In this document: piece by piece, positions 10,845 to 19,228 of the stretch
Position numbering within the stretch: the stretch's first letter is position 1
Layout of the letters: every line of letters starts with the position of its first letter
Origin: Bacillota bacterium
GTDB taxonomy: Bacteria; Bacillota; Sulfobacillia; JAJZYS01; JAJYTV01
Reading direction: 5' to 3'
Assembly (NCBI GenBank): GCA_021810725.1
Contig: JAJZIE010000003.1
Coordinates: 1 to 38,200, forward strand
Length of the DNA: 38,200 nucleotides
Position numbers and translations under genes: made by a program
Notes under the pieces: model-generated
The model's input: only the letters and a program-made list of their open reading frames with translations
Database searches by the model: none
Told to the model about the DNA's origin: nothing

Positions 10845-12351
10845 GGCGCAGGTGGCCATGGTGATGAACCTCGACAAGTGCATCGGCTGCCACACCTGCA
10901 GCGTGACCTGCAAGAACACGTGGACGAACCGGTCCGGGGCCGAGTACATGTGGTTCAACAACGTCGAGACGAAGCCCGGCGTCGGCTATCCGAAGCAGTG
11001 GGAGAACCAGGAGCGCTACCGCGGCGGCTGGCAGCTTCGAGACGGCAAGCTCAGCTTGCGCGCCGGCGGGCCGATCGAGAAGCTCGTCCACATCTTCCAC
11101 AACCCCGACCTGCCCGAGATCGACGACTACTACGAGCCCTGGACCTACGACTACGAGAACCTGATCGACAGCCCTGAGCGCCGCTACCAGCCGGTGGCGA
11201 GGCCGCGCTCGCAGCTGACCGGCGAGCCGATGGATCAGCCTTCCTGGGGCCCGAACTGGGAGGACGACCTCGCCGGAGCGCCGGAGCACGCCCTCTCCGA
11301 CCCGAACCTGAGGGGACTCGAGGAGCACATCGCCTTCGAGTATGAGCAGGCCTTCATGTTCTACCTGCCGCGCATCTGCGAGCACTGCCTGAACCCCGCC
11401 TGCGTCGCCGCCTGTCCCTCCGGGGCGATGTACAAGCGCGAGGAGGACGGCATCGTTCTCGTGGACCAGGACGCCTGCCGCGGCTGGCGCTTCTGCGTCA
11501 GCGCCTGTCCATACAAGAAGGTCTACTTCAACTGGCAGACCCACAAGGCGGAGAAGTGCACCTTCTGCTACCCGCGCATCGAGGCCGGCCTGCCGACGGT
11601 GTGCTCCGAGACCTGCGTCGGCCGCATCCGTTACCTCGGCGTCGTCTTCTACGACGCGGACCGCGTCAAGGCGGCGGCGTCGGTGGCGGACGAGAAGGAG
11701 CTCCTCGCGGCGCAACTCTCCGTCTTCCTCGATCCGAGCGACCCGGAAGTCATCCGGGCGGCGCATGAGGCGGGCATCACCGACGCCTGGATCGAGGCGG
11801 CGCAGCGCTCGCCGGTCTACAAGATGGCGGTGGAGTGGGGCATCGCGCTGCCGCTGCACCCGGAGTACCGCACGTTGCCGATGGTCTGGTACGTGCCGCC
11901 GCTGAGCCCGATCATGAGCCACGTCGAGGAGACGCGTCCCGCCACCACGGCGGACGAGATCCTTCCCGCGATCGAGGCGATGCGCATTCCGATGGAGTAC
12001 CTCGCGAACCTGCTCTCGGCCGGTGACGTGGACGTCATCCGCACGGTGCTGAGGCGCCTCGCGACGATGCGCGCCTTCCTGCGCGGCCGGGCGCTCGGCC
12101 TGCCTGAGGACGGCCGGATGCTTGAGGCCGCGGGGCTCACCGCGCAGCAGGTGGAGGACATGATGCGGCTTCTCGGCATCGCGAAGTACGACGAGCGCTT
12201 CGTCATCCCGACGGCCCGCAGGGAGGGCGAGCGGGACCTTCAGGCCCTGCAGGGCGGCTGCAGCCTCGACGACGTGCTGCCGCCCGAGGGCGCCTTCGCG
12301 AAGGGACGCCAGCCGATCGAACTGCGCGCCTGGACGGGGGAGCCGCGATGA
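10834..12351 (+). CDS. narH: Respiratory nitrate reductase, beta subunit
   Basis: LDKCIGCHTCSVTCKNTWTNR, EHCLNPACVAACPSGAMYKREEDGIVLVDQDACRGWRFCVSACPYKK (Trp-substituted Cys motif typical of NarH); TTG start after GGGGAGGTGG. Confidence 0.96.
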   Translation: MRIKAQVAMVMNLDKCIGCHTCSVTCKNTWTNRSGAEYMWFNNVETKPGVGYPKQWENQERYRGGWQLRDGKLSLRAGGPIEKLVHIFHNPDLPEIDDYYEPWTYDYENLIDSPERRYQPVARPRSQLTGEPMDQPSWGPNWEDDLAGAPEHALSDPNLRGLEEHIAFEYEQAFMFYLPRICEHCLNPACVAACPSGAMYKREEDGIVLVDQDACRGWRFCVSACPYKKVYFNWQTHKAEKCTFCYPRIEAGLPTVCSETCVGRIRYLGVVFYDADRVKAAASVADEKELLAAQLSVFLDPSDPEVIRAAHEAGITDAWIEAAQRSPVYKMAVEWGIALPLHPEYRTLPMVWYVPPLSPIMSHVEETRPATTADEILPAIEAMRIPMEYLANLLSAGDVDVIRTVLRRLATMRAFLRGRALGLPEDGRMLEAAGLTAQQVEDMMRLLGIAKYDERFVIPTARREGERDLQALQGGCSLDDVLPPEGAFAKGRQPIELRAWTGEPR

Positions 12352-12917
12352 GCGGGCGGACGCTGCGCAAGGTCGGCGCTCTGCTCCTCGGCTACCCGGA
12401 CCGGAACCGGTTCGGACTCGTGCTCTCCGCGCTCGACGACGTGGAGGATCCCGGCGCGCGGGACCTCCTGCGCCGCTTCCTCGAGGAGTCCCTCGCCTTG
12501 CCGGACGCGGAGCGCGAAGGGCGCTATGTCGCCACCTTCGACTTCCGCGAGGATCTCTCGCTCTATCTCACGTTTCAGGAGCTCGGAGACGCCCGGGACC
12601 GCGCGCCGCAGCTGCTGGCCCTGAAGCGGGAGATGCGCCATTGCGGCTTCCTCTGCCCGAAGGACGAGCTGCCGGACTACATCCCGCTGCTGCTCGAGTT
12701 CCTGGCGGAATGCCCGGACGGCTACGACGATCGGCCGCTTTCCTATCGCCTCGCGCGAGCCCTCGCGGGCATCGCGGAGCGCCTTGGGGAGGATCACCCG
12801 TACCTGCCGCTGCTGCGGGCGATCCTCACGGCCCTGCCGTCCGACGCCGCGGCTCAGGAGAAGCCCATGGGCGAAGCGGAAGACCTCGAACTGCCGTATC
12901 CCTTGCGCTACCTCTAG
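12348..12917 (+). CDS. narJ: Nitrate reductase assembly chaperone
   Basis: YVATFDFREDLSLYLTF..GD, LPDYIPLLLEFLAE; ATGA overlap with narH. Confidence 0.9.
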   Translation: MSGRTLRKVGALLLGYPDRNRFGLVLSALDDVEDPGARDLLRRFLEESLALPDAEREGRYVATFDFREDLSLYLTFQELGDARDRAPQLLALKREMRHCGFLCPKDELPDYIPLLLEFLAECPDGYDDRPLSYRLARALAGIAERLGEDHPYLPLLRAILTALPSDAAAQEKPMGEAEDLELPYPLRYL

Positions 12918-12935
12918 CCTTAGGGAGGTGATCCG

Positions 12936-13640
12936 TTGAGCGAATTCCTCTGGGTCGTCTACCCGTATCTCTGCCTGATGGTGCTGGTGGTGGGCATGCT
13001 CACCCGCTACAACTACGACCAGATCGGCTGGACGTCGAAGTCCAGCGAGATCCTGGAGAAGAGACTGCTCGGGCTGGGCAGCCCGCTCTTCCACTGGGGG
13101 ATCATCTTCGTCTTCCTCGGCCACGTCGCGGGTCTTCTCGTGCCGATCGAGGTCTACCAGGCCCTCGGCGTCTCGGAGCACCTCTACCACATGGGCGCGA
13201 TGGCCATGGGCGGCATCACCGGTCTCATGACCCTCGTCGGGCTCCTGCTGCTGCTTTGGCGCCGCCTCAGCGTCCGCCGCGTCAAAAGCCACACATCCAC
13301 GGGAGACTGGGTTGCGCTCGGCTTCCTCATCGCCACGGTGGCGCTCGGACTGTCGATGACGCTCGTCTACAACGTCAGCCACGTCGCCTACGAATACCGC
13401 ACGACGGTCGGGCCGTGGATCCGTGGCGTCATCCTGCTGCATCCGCAGGCGGCCCTGATGGCCCACGTGCCGCTCGTGCTGCAGCTGCACATCCTGACGG
13501 CGCTCGCGCTCTTCGCGGTTTCGCCGTTCACGCGGCTCGTCCACATCTTCAGCCTGCCGCTCGCGTACCTGAGGCGCAGGCCGATCCAGTACCGACGGCG
13601 CACGCCCGCCGTGCCCTGTGAACCGGCTCCGCGAGATTGA
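12936..13640 (+). CDS. narI: Respiratory nitrate reductase, gamma subunit (cytochrome b)
   Basis: Five TM-type hydrophobic segments, SPLFHWGIIFVFLGHVAGLLVP, HIFSLPLAYLRRRPIQYRRR; TTG start after GGGAGG. Confidence 0.93.
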   Translation: MSEFLWVVYPYLCLMVLVVGMLTRYNYDQIGWTSKSSEILEKRLLGLGSPLFHWGIIFVFLGHVAGLLVPIEVYQALGVSEHLYHMGAMAMGGITGLMTLVGLLLLLWRRLSVRRVKSHTSTGDWVALGFLIATVALGLSMTLVYNVSHVAYEYRTTVGPWIRGVILLHPQAALMAHVPLVLQLHILTALALFAVSPFTRLVHIFSLPLAYLRRRPIQYRRRTPAVPCEPAPRD

Positions 13641-13670
13641 GCTTGCGCGCCAAGTGAGGGAGGTGGCCGG

Positions 13671-13946
13671 ATGGCGGCCGATCGGCAGGAGACGACGGAG
13701 GAGCGCAGGCGGCAGATCCTCCGGGAGGATCTCGAGGACCTGAGGGCCGTGCTGACGCTGCGCTTCGGCGCGATTCCGGACGACATCGAGCAAAAGCTCG
13801 CGCGGCTTCAGGACATCGAGCAGACCAACCGGCTCGTGCTCGTCGCCGCGAACGCCCCGGACATGGATACCTTGCGCCGTGAATTCGCGTCGGAGATACC
13901 GGCGTTTCGCATCCTCTCGGGTTCCTTCGAGCAGCGCCCGCAGTAA
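13671..13946 (+). CDS. Small protein, weakly DUF4351-like
   Basis: RAVLTLRFGAIPDDIEQKLARLQDIEQTNRLVLVAANAPDMDTLR resembles LxxRFGxLpxxxxxxLxxaxxxxLxxxxxxxLxA; RBS GGGAGGTGG. Confidence 0.55.
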   Translation: MAADRQETTEERRRQILREDLEDLRAVLTLRFGAIPDDIEQKLARLQDIEQTNRLVLVAANAPDMDTLRREFASEIPAFRILSGSFEQRPQ

Positions 13947-13970
13947 CCCGGACCGGAAGGAGGATGCCGT

Positions 13971-15038
13971 CTGGCAGAAGCCCGGAAGGCCCCGCGTAGA
14001 GCTCTTGACGGCCTCTATCCGGGCTACTTCGCGTATGTGATGGCGACCGGCATCGTCTCGACCGCGGCCGGTCTCTTCCGGCTGCGGGACTTCTCCCTCG
14101 TCCTGCTGGCGGCGGCGACCGTGGGCTACCTCGTGCTCATAGGGCTCTACGCCCTGCGCTTCGTCACGGCGGCCGCCGCGGTGCGCGAGGATGCCCGCTC
14201 GCCCGGCAGGGCGTTCGGCTTCTTCACCTTCGTCGCCGCGTCGAACGTGCTCTCGGCGCGCTACGCGGCGGCGGGCGACCTTCGCATCGCCGCGGGCCTC
14301 GCTCTCGTCGGCGCGGTCTCCTGGGTCGTGCTCACCTACACCATCCCGGTCGGGCTGATGCTGGGGAGCTCCGATCGCCCCCTTGGAACGAGCGTCAACG
14401 CTTCCTGGCTGATCTGGGTGGTGGCGACGCAGTCGGTCTCGACGGCGGCGTCCGTGCTGTCGTCCGCGGGCCTGGACCGTGCCCTGCTCGGCTTCCTGGC
14501 GGCGGTCTTTTGGGGCATCGGCTCGCTGCTCTACCTCATCCTGATCACGATCGTCACCGCGCGCATGCTGCTCGCCGCGATGCCCGCGACCGAGATGACC
14601 CCGCCCTACTGGATCAACATGGGCGCCACGGCGATCACCGTCCTCGCGGGGGTGCGCCTCCTTGCGACCCACCTGCCCGGGCGCCTGCACGAACTCGCGC
14701 CGGTCGTGACGGGCATCTCGTTCATGTTCTGGGCCTTCGGCAGCTTCTGGATCCCGGCGGTGGTGCTGTTCGGCGTCTGGCGCTATGGCCGCGGCGGGCA
14801 TCCCGTCGTCTACGAGCCGGCGCTCTGGAGCATCGTCTTCCCGATGGGCATGTACGTCACCGCGACCGACCTCCTCGGACATGTGGCGAGACTCCCATGG
14901 CTGCCTCCGCTCGCGGGCGGAGCGAGCTGGGGCGCGTATGCGGCATGGGTGGCGGTCTTTCTTTTCATGCTCTACGACCTGCTCGACCGGCGTGGCCCGA
15001 CCGCCGCGCCGGCGGCATCCCCGGGCCAAGACCTTTAA
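13971..15038 (+). CDS. TDT/SLAC1-TehA family transporter
   Basis: Multi-TM protein with YPGYFAYVMATGIVSTAAGL near N-terminus. Reading frame extends upstream of the listed GTG (14037) to CTG 13971, which lies 7 nt after AAGGAGG. Confidence 0.75.
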   Translation: MAEARKAPRRALDGLYPGYFAYVMATGIVSTAAGLFRLRDFSLVLLAAATVGYLVLIGLYALRFVTAAAAVREDARSPGRAFGFFTFVAASNVLSARYAAAGDLRIAAGLALVGAVSWVVLTYTIPVGLMLGSSDRPLGTSVNASWLIWVVATQSVSTAASVLSSAGLDRALLGFLAAVFWGIGSLLYLILITIVTARMLLAAMPATEMTPPYWINMGATAITVLAGVRLLATHLPGRLHELAPVVTGISFMFWAFGSFWIPAVVLFGVWRYGRGGHPVVYEPALWSIVFPMGMYVTATDLLGHVARLPWLPPLAGGASWGAYAAWVAVFLFMLYDLLDRRGPTAAPAASPGQDL

Positions 15039-15157
15039 GGACACGCGGGAGCAGGGAACCGTCCTCGTCCGGGTTTTCGCGTCACAGATCGCCTGCATCA
15101 TCGGTCACAGTCGGGACAGGCTTTCGGTGGCATCCTGCCAAGGGGGGGCGAGGACAG

Positions 15158-16333
15158 ATGGCCATCGATGTCGCGGGCGACGCCGAGGTGCAGATGCTCA
15201 GGGAGGTCGCGCACGAGTTCGCCTTGCGCACCCTGCGTCCGGCGGGGCAGGAGGCGGACGAGACCGGCGAAACGCCCTGGCAGGCCGTGCGGGCGGCAGG
15301 CGAGCTCGGACTCATGGGCGCGAACGTGCCACAGGCCTACGGCGGTCCGGGGCTCAAAGCCACGACGCTGGCGGCCGTGATGGAGGAGCTCGGCTGGGGC
15401 AACTTCGGCATCACCGCGACGATCGGCGCCGCGTCGCTCGTCGCGGCGGCTCTGCTCATCGCCGGCAGCGAGGAGCAGAAGGGACGGTACCTGCCACGGC
15501 TTTGCAGCTCCGAGAGCCCGCTCGTCGGGGCACTGGCGCTAACGGAGCCGGAATCGGGGTCGGAGGCGGAGATTGAGCTCGAGGGTCAGGCGCAGACCCT
15601 GCGCACGCGCGCCGAGCGCACGACCGGCGGCTACCGGCTGCATGGCGCCAAGCGCTTCATCACGAACGGCGGCCCCGCCGACCTGACGCTGCTGCTCGCC
15701 GACATCGACGCCGATTCCGACGGCGGCTGGAGCCTCTTCCTGATCGAGCGGGGTCAGGAGGGTTTCCGGCCCGGCCGCCAGATCCCCACCATGGGCCTGC
15801 GCGGCTCCTACACCGGCGAGCTCTTCCTCGAGAATTGCGAGCTGCCTGAGCGGGCCGTTCTCGGCAAGCCCGGCGAGGGAATGGGGATCGTGCTCAAGGT
15901 GCTCGCGGTGGCGCGCACCATGATCGCCTCCGCGGCGGTCGGGCTGGCGAGAGCCGCCTACGAGACGGCCCTCGCCTACAGCGGCGAGCGGCGCCAGTTC
16001 GGCAGGCCGATCCGGGACCACCAACTCGTCGCGGGCCGACTGGCCACGATGCGGCTCGAGATCGACGCCGCCCGCCTTCTCGTGGCGAAGGCCGCCGAGG
16101 AGCTCGACGCCGGCCGGGACGCGGCGCTTGCCGCCGCGGAGGCGAAGCTCTTCGCGAGCGAGATGGCCGTCCGGGTGACGCAGGCCGCCCTGCAGATCCA
16201 CGGCGGGTACGGCTTCACGCGCGAATTGCCGCTCGAGATGTGGGTGCGCGACGCGATCATCAGCCGCATCTTCTTCGGCACGAGCGAGATGCAGCTCCTG
16301 GAGATCGCGCAGCACCTGGACCAGGGGAGATAG
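15158..16333 (+). CDS. Acyl-CoA dehydrogenase superfamily flavoprotein
   Basis: ALTEPESGSEAE, GAKRFITNGGPADL, GERRQFGRPIRDHQLV, QIHGGYGFTRELPLEMWVRDA, GTSEMQ; listed 607-aa ORF begins too far upstream, ATG at 15158. Confidence 0.88.
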   Translation: MAIDVAGDAEVQMLREVAHEFALRTLRPAGQEADETGETPWQAVRAAGELGLMGANVPQAYGGPGLKATTLAAVMEELGWGNFGITATIGAASLVAAALLIAGSEEQKGRYLPRLCSSESPLVGALALTEPESGSEAEIELEGQAQTLRTRAERTTGGYRLHGAKRFITNGGPADLTLLLADIDADSDGGWSLFLIERGQEGFRPGRQIPTMGLRGSYTGELFLENCELPERAVLGKPGEGMGIVLKVLAVARTMIASAAVGLARAAYETALAYSGERRQFGRPIRDHQLVAGRLATMRLEIDAARLLVAKAAEELDAGRDAALAAAEAKLFASEMAVRVTQAALQIHGGYGFTRELPLEMWVRDAIISRIFFGTSEMQLLEIAQHLDQGR

Positions 16334-16364
16334 AGACCGGGGACCATCAAGGAGGGTGAGCATC

Positions 16365-16823
16365 ATGGATCGGAACACCGAGGCCATAGCGAAGATCCGC
16401 CGGCACCACGCGGCGCTCCTCGAGGGGCTGCGCGAGCCTTCGGAAGTCCTGCTCGCGGAGGTGTCCCAGGGCAGGAGGGGTGAAGAGGCCCATCGCGAGT
16501 TGGCGGCCTTCCTCGCGGAGGAGATCCTGCCGCACGCCGAGGCCGAGGAGGCCACGATCTACAAGCGCGGCCGCGAGGTGGCGGAGCTCGGGCCACTGCT
16601 CGAGGCGATGATCGCGGAGCACGGGCGGCTGCGACGGCTCGCGTCGGATCTCAAGGACGAGACCGACCCCGCGCGGGCCGCCGCGATCGGCTACACGATC
16701 ACGGAGCTCTTCTCGATCCATGCCGACAAGGAGAACGATCTCTTGTTGCCGCGGCTCGCCGAGGAGCCGGACGTCAGCGTGCACGACCTGCTCGGCGACA
16801 TGCACGAGCGGCTCGAGGGCTGA
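16365..16823 (+). CDS. Hemerythrin (HHE)-domain protein
   Basis: RRHHAALLEGL, ILPHAEAEEATIYKRG, IAEHGRLRRL, IHADKENDLLLPRL; AAGGAGG 9 nt before ATG. Confidence 0.82.
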   Translation: MDRNTEAIAKIRRHHAALLEGLREPSEVLLAEVSQGRRGEEAHRELAAFLAEEILPHAEAEEATIYKRGREVAELGPLLEAMIAEHGRLRRLASDLKDETDPARAAAIGYTITELFSIHADKENDLLLPRLAEEPDVSVHDLLGDMHERLEG

Positions 16824-16939
16824 GCCGGGAAAGCGTATCCCGCCGGAAGTCCAGACCCGGGACCCGGGGGCAACCGAGGCCCGCACGAGACAGGCCGCGG
16901 GTTCCCGGACCCTTTCGCTGAAATACGGGAGGTAATGCT

Positions 16940-17407
16940 GTGGAGCCGAGGATCGAGTATGGCAAGGTGGCCCCTGGCGCCATGCAGGCGATGCAGGGCC
17001 TCGAGGCGTATGTGCGGGGCAGCGGTTTGCCCCAGGGCCTCTTGGAACTTGTCCGCACCAGGGCGTCGCAGCTCAATCGCTGCGCCTATTGCCTCGACAT
17101 GCACACGAAGGACGCCAGGGCAAACGGGGAGACCGAACAGCGCCTCTACGCCCTCAGCGCCTGGCGCGAGACCCCGTTCTATTCGGACCGCGAGCGGGCG
17201 GCGCTCGCCTGGACGGAAGCGCTTACCCTCCTGCCCGGGGACCCGGTGTCCGACGAACTCTACGCGGAAGTGGCGGCGCAGTTCAGCGAGCGCGAGATCG
17301 TCGACCTGACGCTCGCGATCGTCGCGATCAACGGCTGGAACCGGCTCGCGGTCGGGCTGCGCAGCGTGCCTGGCACCTACCAGCCCCGTCCGCGGCCAGA
17401 GGACTGA
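16940..17407 (+). CDS. Carboxymuconolactone decarboxylase / AhpD-like family protein
   Basis: RTRASQLNRCAYCLDMHTKDAR (CxxC..H active-site motif), FSEREIVDLTLAIVAINGWNRLAVG. Confidence 0.85.
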   Translation: MEPRIEYGKVAPGAMQAMQGLEAYVRGSGLPQGLLELVRTRASQLNRCAYCLDMHTKDARANGETEQRLYALSAWRETPFYSDRERAALAWTEALTLLPGDPVSDELYAEVAAQFSEREIVDLTLAIVAINGWNRLAVGLRSVPGTYQPRPRPED

Positions 17408-17428
17408 TCCCAGGGGGAGGCATCCGAC

Positions 17429-17869
17429 ATGCCGGAAGACCTTAGCTTCGAGATCGACGCTCGCTGGTCGGGCACCGGACGCGACGGGCGCGGCACGATC
17501 CGCACGGGCGGGCTCGAGATCGCCTATTCGGCGCCGGCCAGCATGGGTGGCCAGGGCAGCGGCACGAGCCCGGAGGAGCTGCTGATGTCCGCCGTTACAG
17601 CCTGCTACAGCGGGACACTCTTCCGCGTCCTGCAGCAGAGGGAACTGCCCGTGCGGGAGATCGAGATCAGGACGACCGGCCTCGTCACCGGGTACCCCAG
17701 GGAGACGCGCTTTCAAAAGATCGCCGTGCATCCCAAGGTCCTTGGCGGCGACCCTGGGCGCCTCGGCGACTACCGGGCGGCGGCCGAGACCGCCCGCGAT
17801 CGCTGCTTCATCGGTGGCACGGTGCGAGACAGCCTCGAGTATGTGGTCGGGGAGGTTTCGGTCTCGTAG
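17429..17869 (+). CDS. OsmC/Ohr family protein
   Basis: SGTSPEELLMSAVTACYSGTLFRVL and second Cys in ARDRCFIGGTVRDSLEY. Confidence 0.8.
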   Translation: MPEDLSFEIDARWSGTGRDGRGTIRTGGLEIAYSAPASMGGQGSGTSPEELLMSAVTACYSGTLFRVLQQRELPVREIEIRTTGLVTGYPRETRFQKIAVHPKVLGGDPGRLGDYRAAAETARDRCFIGGTVRDSLEYVVGEVSVS

Positions 17870-17880
17870 CAGGCGCTCCG

Positions 17881-18981
17881 CTAGGATCCCGCCGGGGGCA
17901 GCCGCACCCACCGAAGGCCATGGGGCGTCACGTAGGTGAGAAGATTGCCGTAGAGCTCCGGCATCTGGCCGGGGATGCGGTAGAGGCGGTCCGCCCGGAT
18001 GTCGAGCAGCTCCGGGCTGCTGGCCCAGAAGGCGAGATAGCCGTCGCCATAGCTCGGGTTCGAGGGGAAGACGCCCGGCGGGGTGATGCGGATCATGGTC
18101 TTGCCTTCCCTGAGGTAGAGGCCCTCGTCGACGCCGAAGTCCTCGGTGAAGGCGAGAAGGCCGGCACCAGGCACCATGGAGGTCAGGATGCCGGCGGTGC
18201 GCCAGAGGGTCCGGGGGTGACCGCCCTGGATCGGCACTTCCACGATGTCGCCCTGCACCTTGTCCTCGGGGTCGGCGGGCTTGAGCGCCAGGTAGACGCT
18301 TCGGCTGTCCGTGCCGATCGCGATCACGTCGAGGGACGAGGCGGAACTCTGCTCCCGGAAGAGGTCGCGGCAGTTGCCCGACGGCAGATGGCAGGCGACG
18401 ACGCTTGTCAGGTCGTTGTCGCCGACACTGCGCGTGCTGAGGAAGATGAGCTCGTGACCCTCGAAGTGGAACGAGGTGTCGATGCTGCGCAGATCGCCGG
18501 GGGGCAACTGGAGCGCGGCCGGCTTTCCACCGCCGACGGGCCATAGCTCGACGGGCGCGTTGCGCGGTCCGGACTCGGGCCCCACCTGGTAGGCGATGCC
18601 GTCCTGGCCCAGGGCCGACGCCGTCGCGATGTCGCGCTTCCTGCCTGGCGTGATCGGCACCACCAGACGCTCCCGGCCCGTCCCGGGATCGCCGAGGTAG
18701 AGTCCGTCGGCGAGACCACCCCTGGTCGGCTCGGTGGACAGGAGAACGCCCTGTCCGGGACTGTAGCCCGACGCCGGCATGGTCACGCCGGGGAAGGTGC
18801 CCGTCGGCCACGCCGCCGGCAGGTCGACTGGCTTCAGCGCGCGGTAGAGGTCGATGACGCCTGGGGGCGGCTCAGGCCCTGCCGATGGGATGAACGAAGG
18901 TTCGGGGTATGTCTTGCAGCCTGCGAGCACGAGGCCCGCGGCCGCGATCAAGGCGATGCGTGGCAGGAGGCTTTTCTGCAC
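17881..18981 (-). CDS. Lipoprotein with probable beta-propeller domain
   Basis: Signal peptide with lipobox LLPRIALIAAAGLVLAGCKTY; repeated propeller-like strands; GTG 18981 after GAGGAGG on the minus strand (listed ORF starts upstream). Confidence 0.65.
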   Translation of the reverse strand: MQKSLLPRIALIAAAGLVLAGCKTYPEPSFIPSAGPEPPPGVIDLYRALKPVDLPAAWPTGTFPGVTMPASGYSPGQGVLLSTEPTRGGLADGLYLGDPGTGRERLVVPITPGRKRDIATASALGQDGIAYQVGPESGPRNAPVELWPVGGGKPAALQLPPGDLRSIDTSFHFEGHELIFLSTRSVGDNDLTSVVACHLPSGNCRDLFREQSSASSLDVIAIGTDSRSVYLALKPADPEDKVQGDIVEVPIQGGHPRTLWRTAGILTSMVPGAGLLAFTEDFGVDEGLYLREGKTMIRITPPGVFPSNPSYGDGYLAFWASSPELLDIRADRLYRIPGQMPELYGNLLTYVTPHGLRWVRLPPAGS

Positions 18982-19228
18982 AGGATCCACCTCCTCTGCA
19001 TGTGCAGCGTACCATGCGATACTTTGCGCGCATGCGTCCTGCATCACACAAAGGATCGTCACGGCTCACGGCCTGATTGAGGCACGCGCACCGCGGCCTT
19101 TGGTTTGCGTAAGGGTGACCCTGGTCCCGCCGAAGATTTGGACACACCCCCGACCTTTCGTCCCATGGCAGGCATGCCCGGCGTGCACTGTTCGCCGAGC
19201 TTTCGCATCCTGTATCGTCGCATTGGGG

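Noticed and set aside
12240-15101. 953-aa minus-strand ORF
   Set aside because: Antisense to narH/J/I and the TDT gene; composition rich in R/E/D/H with no recognisable domain.
14510-15157. N-terminal extension of the 607-aa ORF containing the acyl-CoA dehydrogenase
   Set aside because: Overlaps the TDT transporter in another frame; family start aligns with ATG 15158.
16691-18811. 706-aa minus-strand ORF
   Set aside because: Shadow frame of hemerythrin/AhpD/OsmC genes and an alternative frame of the lipoprotein gene.
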